Source: Larus michahellis
Lineage: Eukaryota; Chordata; Aves; Charadriiformes; Laridae
Reading direction: 5' to 3'
Length of the DNA: 64,000 bases
Assembly (NCBI RefSeq): GCF_964199755.1
Contig: NC_133897.1
Span: 70,116,661-70,180,660, forward strand
How positions within the stretch are numbered: position 1 is the stretch's first letter; every line of letters begins with the position of its first letter. The translations under genes were made by a program, and so were the position numbers. Of this stretch, positions 61,144-64,000 are shown piece by piece. The notes under the pieces are model-generated. The model was not told the origin of the DNA. It worked only from the letters and a program-made list of their open reading frames with translations, and made no database searches.

Positions 61144-61276
61144 CTCATTTGTTTTTTTCCGGGGATGCTTCATTCTCTTCTACTGAGTTTTGCTTTGAGA
61201 TATCTACAATAAAATGGACTGAAGTAGGACTGGATTTGGACTCTTTACCATCTTGTAGAAAGCTCTCTTTCTTGAA
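61144..61276 (-). other. Exon-like segment on minus strand, 133 bp (candidate)
   Basis: In the minus sense a long U-rich tract ending TTTTTTTTGTCACAG precedes the segment, and ATGAG/GTATGG follows it. One frame is open from the acceptor to a TGA 2 nt before the donor. The peptide is hydrophilic and Lys/Glu/Ser-rich (contains QDGKESKSSPTSVHF and SVEENEASPEKNK), a composition more like disordered coding sequence than translated intergenic DNA. It does not match CDKAL1 as I know it. The stop so close to the donor argues against an internal coding exon. Confidence 0.2.
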
Positions 61277-62139
61277 CTGTGACAAAAAAAAATAATTAAA
61301 ACTCTGATGAAGTTTATGAACTAAAAATAATAATAGTGTCCAAAATGTCAATGGAATTATTTCATTTAGGTGATTTTAAAACAGTTGGATTATGCTAGAA
61401 TTAGCTTATGTTTGTAACTAAAAGCCATTTTACCGAAAACCTAAATCTTTGATTTGAAGCGTCAAAACCATGTTTTATCAAATTTAATTTTTCAGGGCGT
61501 TGAAATCTGATTTGACCTATTTCCTACAAAGTTTTGGCTTAGACAAATAGAGGCATTTTTGGATGAAACTCATTTTGTCAAAAAGCTCCAAGCTGGCTTT
61601 GCTGTCCATGGCAGTCCATACAAATATCACAGGAAACTTCTGGTATATGCAATGGCTTAATCAGCTGAAACTTGAATAACACGCAGACACGTATCTAACT
61701 GATCCCCAGATGACTAGGAAATCTGTGTCCCATATGCTGTTTAAAAAGGGAGGTCTTAAAATTTAATTAGACAGGAGAAAGAAACAGAGCCTGCTTTTTT
61801 TTTTTAATCATCATTCAATTTTTTTCACTTTGCATATCTATGTAAACCCCATCTATTCACCTAATCACAGATTGCTCCACAATTGCTTACAAGGTTTGTC
61901 ATGTACTACCTAAATTCACCTAGATTTCTGTTTTATTGGCATCCCAAGAATCCAAATTGCAGAGAAACCAACTTGAGAACCCATGAGGTGAGTAAAATCA
62001 CCATGGACAAACACACATGCTTGCCTGCATGGGAAATAATTAGCATGCAGTCACCTACGGTACAGATGCATACTTCACCAAATCAGTGCCTTTCAGTCTA
62101 TACCAATCTGCAGGCTCCTAGTTTTCTTCTTCTTCCCAG

Positions 62140-62190
62140 TGGAAGTACAGACCTTTATGAAGCAAATCAAAGCTCCCTGACTCTTCACAG
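62140..62190 (+). other. Exon-like segment, 51 bp (candidate)
   Basis: Acceptor TTTTCTTCTTCTTCCCAG and donor CACAG/GTAAAT flank 51 bp. The frame entering after 1 nt is open throughout (GSTDLYEANQSSLTLH), the same phase arrangement as the segments at 52,595 and 57,775. No protein recognised. Confidence 0.2.
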
Positions 62191-64000
62191 GTAAATTATC
62201 ACAGACCGCTTATAAAAAGCTCACAGACCTCCAGACTATGCGTGGAAAGCAGCACCAGCGCTCCAAACTTGTTCCCACGTAGAAACTCTTTATAGTGCAC
62301 AAAGGCTATGCGTACCTTTATACCGCTTCCAGAAAACCCATCTTCTTCAAGTTCAACTAATTTCCAGTTACAAACACAGATGTGTGTTTGTAAGTGACTT
62401 GCCCAGGTGACAACAGGAGATCTATGGACGCTCATTACAAAGCTGATTATATAGTCCCATAGTCCTGTGTTTTCTGGTTCTAATTCAGGTGATTTTACCC
62501 AACCAGCTGGAGAAAATTTCCCTCATGCTCAGTAAAGAATTGTGCTTGTGGCACAAAATAGAAATGTTACTACATTTCTTGGGCCTAATGAAGTGCTCAT
62601 GGCATCACCAGAGGCTCTGACTTTATACATAAGCCTTATTAAGACTTAGTTACCTTTTAAGGTGGTAGGAAAGCATAGAGCATGAGGTGCTTTATTGAAC
62701 CTTACAGTGGTGGTTCAGGGGATTACCAGCCGCAGCTGTCTGCCTTCTGCGGGGGGGGATGCCAGCCCTCAGCTGCTCCCGTGGCTCTCCTGACTGCAGG
62801 GCATGTACAAACGCGGTTGGGTCTCCTTATGACACCCGCACATAAAAAACGAGTGGAAAATTCAGTGCTTGGAAAAGACCACCTTCCTGATCGCAGGGCA
62901 CAGACAGCTAGCTGTCCTCCAGCAAAGCTAGCCGCAGTCATCCCTGCATTGAACTGGTTGGGAGGGTCAGCTCAGGTTAAAAATAATCAGAGCTTATTTG
63001 GGGGTATGGAGGGGCAGGGTTTGGATCCAGGTTGTTGTAAGGCCCCATAAACAATTTTACAAGAACAACTGAAGGAGGGCATAGGCTGGGAATGAGCAGC
63101 TGGGGGCTGTTAAGATGGCATTGTCAGTGAATGGCACTGCTTCCCTGAATTTTCACTGAAACAGGGCTTGAGCGTTTGGATAATCAGCCACGACATCCGA
63201 GATATGGGAGTGGTACGAAGCAGATGGGCCAGTACCTGCTTAAAGTGCTCTAGCTCGAGTCACTGAAAAGGACATCTGTCTCTGCTCTCAGACCGGGTGC
63301 CTCAGTGACCCCACCACAGCTGGGCAGCAAGAACTCTTCTGGGTGTTTATGAACGGGTATTTTTCAGAAGCTTGTGCTCCAAGTGGTATTGTGAATGAAT
63401 TTTCACAAGGCAGCCAGAAAACCTCCTGCTGTCAGATGTGCTGACTATCAAGTCCTTGTTGCAACACGCAGAGGTACTACAGCTCCTCAGCAAAACAGTT
63501 GCAAAAATACTTTTAAGATGCCAAAACCAGCAACCCTTAGCCTTGATCGACAAAATAATTCTATCTGAAACTTTTCACTCTGAGGTACACAATAGTTTTG
63601 GAGATTTCAGCCCCCGGAATGAAAGTTCAGCATAGTTAATGGTATCAGAAAGTTGAATTCCTGAAGGCAAACACTGGACACCTGTGGCTATATTATACTT
63701 CGGTCTAAAAAGTTACCATGTCTCTCCTTTCCTCGGTTCTTGGATCAAACCCCAGACCACCATATTTTTCACTCAGGACAGCATACAACGCTAAAAGCAT
63801 CGTATAGAAATTACTAATATGAAAGGGCTGAATACAAGGCATTTAAAAAATAAACCAGAAATAAATCATTACTGAAGAATAATTGTTTTGTTTGCTTGTC
63901 GTTAGACATCTGTTCATAGACACTGCAAACGTTCCACTTGGTGTCTGGGTTTAATAGTAACAACTTTGCGGGGATGCCTTCTTCTTCCTCATTGTTTTCA

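Larger units (their letters stand above)
58951..64000. other. Gene-desert sequence to window end
   Basis: AT-rich unique DNA with an imperfect repeat of a CAACCTGAACAACAAGA-like unit near 58,999-59,045 and an A18 run at 59,331-59,348. Exon-like segments at 61,144-61,276 (minus) and 62,140-62,190 (plus) are listed separately. No recognisable gene continues off the right edge. Confidence 0.5.

Noticed and set aside
1-64000. tRNA, rRNA, CRISPR, bacterial operon or retroviral gene content
   Set aside because: No tRNA A/B-box pairs, regularly spaced repeats, retroviral pol/env-like frames or prokaryotic gene organisation were found on either strand by eye.

Overview
The window looks like avian (at least archosaur/sauropsid) nuclear DNA. 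It carries one unmistakable vertebrate gene, the intronless transcription factor gene SOX4 on the minus strand. The interspersed repeats I can recognise are almost all CR1-type LINEs, and overall repeat density is low. There are no bacterial, organellar or viral genes, and no CRISPR array. I cannot name the species.

Layout: 1-4,280 is non-coding sequence with no recognisable gene. A 5'-truncated, dead CR1 LINE (plus strand) fills about 4,280-5,412. A compact CpG-rich patch (about 5,765-6,240) abuts the 3' end of SOX4. The SOX4 unit runs right to left: core promoter around 11,265-11,355, a GC-rich leader of about 1 kb, the CDS 10,238-8,919 (439 residues), a 3' UTR of about 2.65 kb, and a canonical poly(A) signal at 6,281-6,286. 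A large CpG island covers the gene body and promoter up to about 12,340. A second, separate CpG-rich block lies upstream at about 14,220-15,320.

From about 15.3 kb to 64 kb the window is gene-desert-like. It is AT-rich non-coding DNA with two ancient, degenerate CR1-type LINE relics (about 26,690-27,790 and 58,490-58,950), one younger CR1 3' tail (about 31,710-31,928), a few ancient-repeat scraps, simple repeats, and some exon-like segments with good splice-site motifs but no identifiable protein. In mammals SOX4 sits in a similar desert between CDKAL1 and the CASC15 lncRNA. If synteny holds, the right side of this window is the CDKAL1-facing side and should hold distal SOX4 enhancers, but that is inference.

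No new multi-gene system was found. The points most worth checking are the GCAAAAA (miR-129 seed) sites in the SOX4 3' UTR, the AUG-less open leader in frame with SOX4, the CpG block directly past the SOX4 poly(A) site, and a few phase-compatible exon-like segments at the right end.
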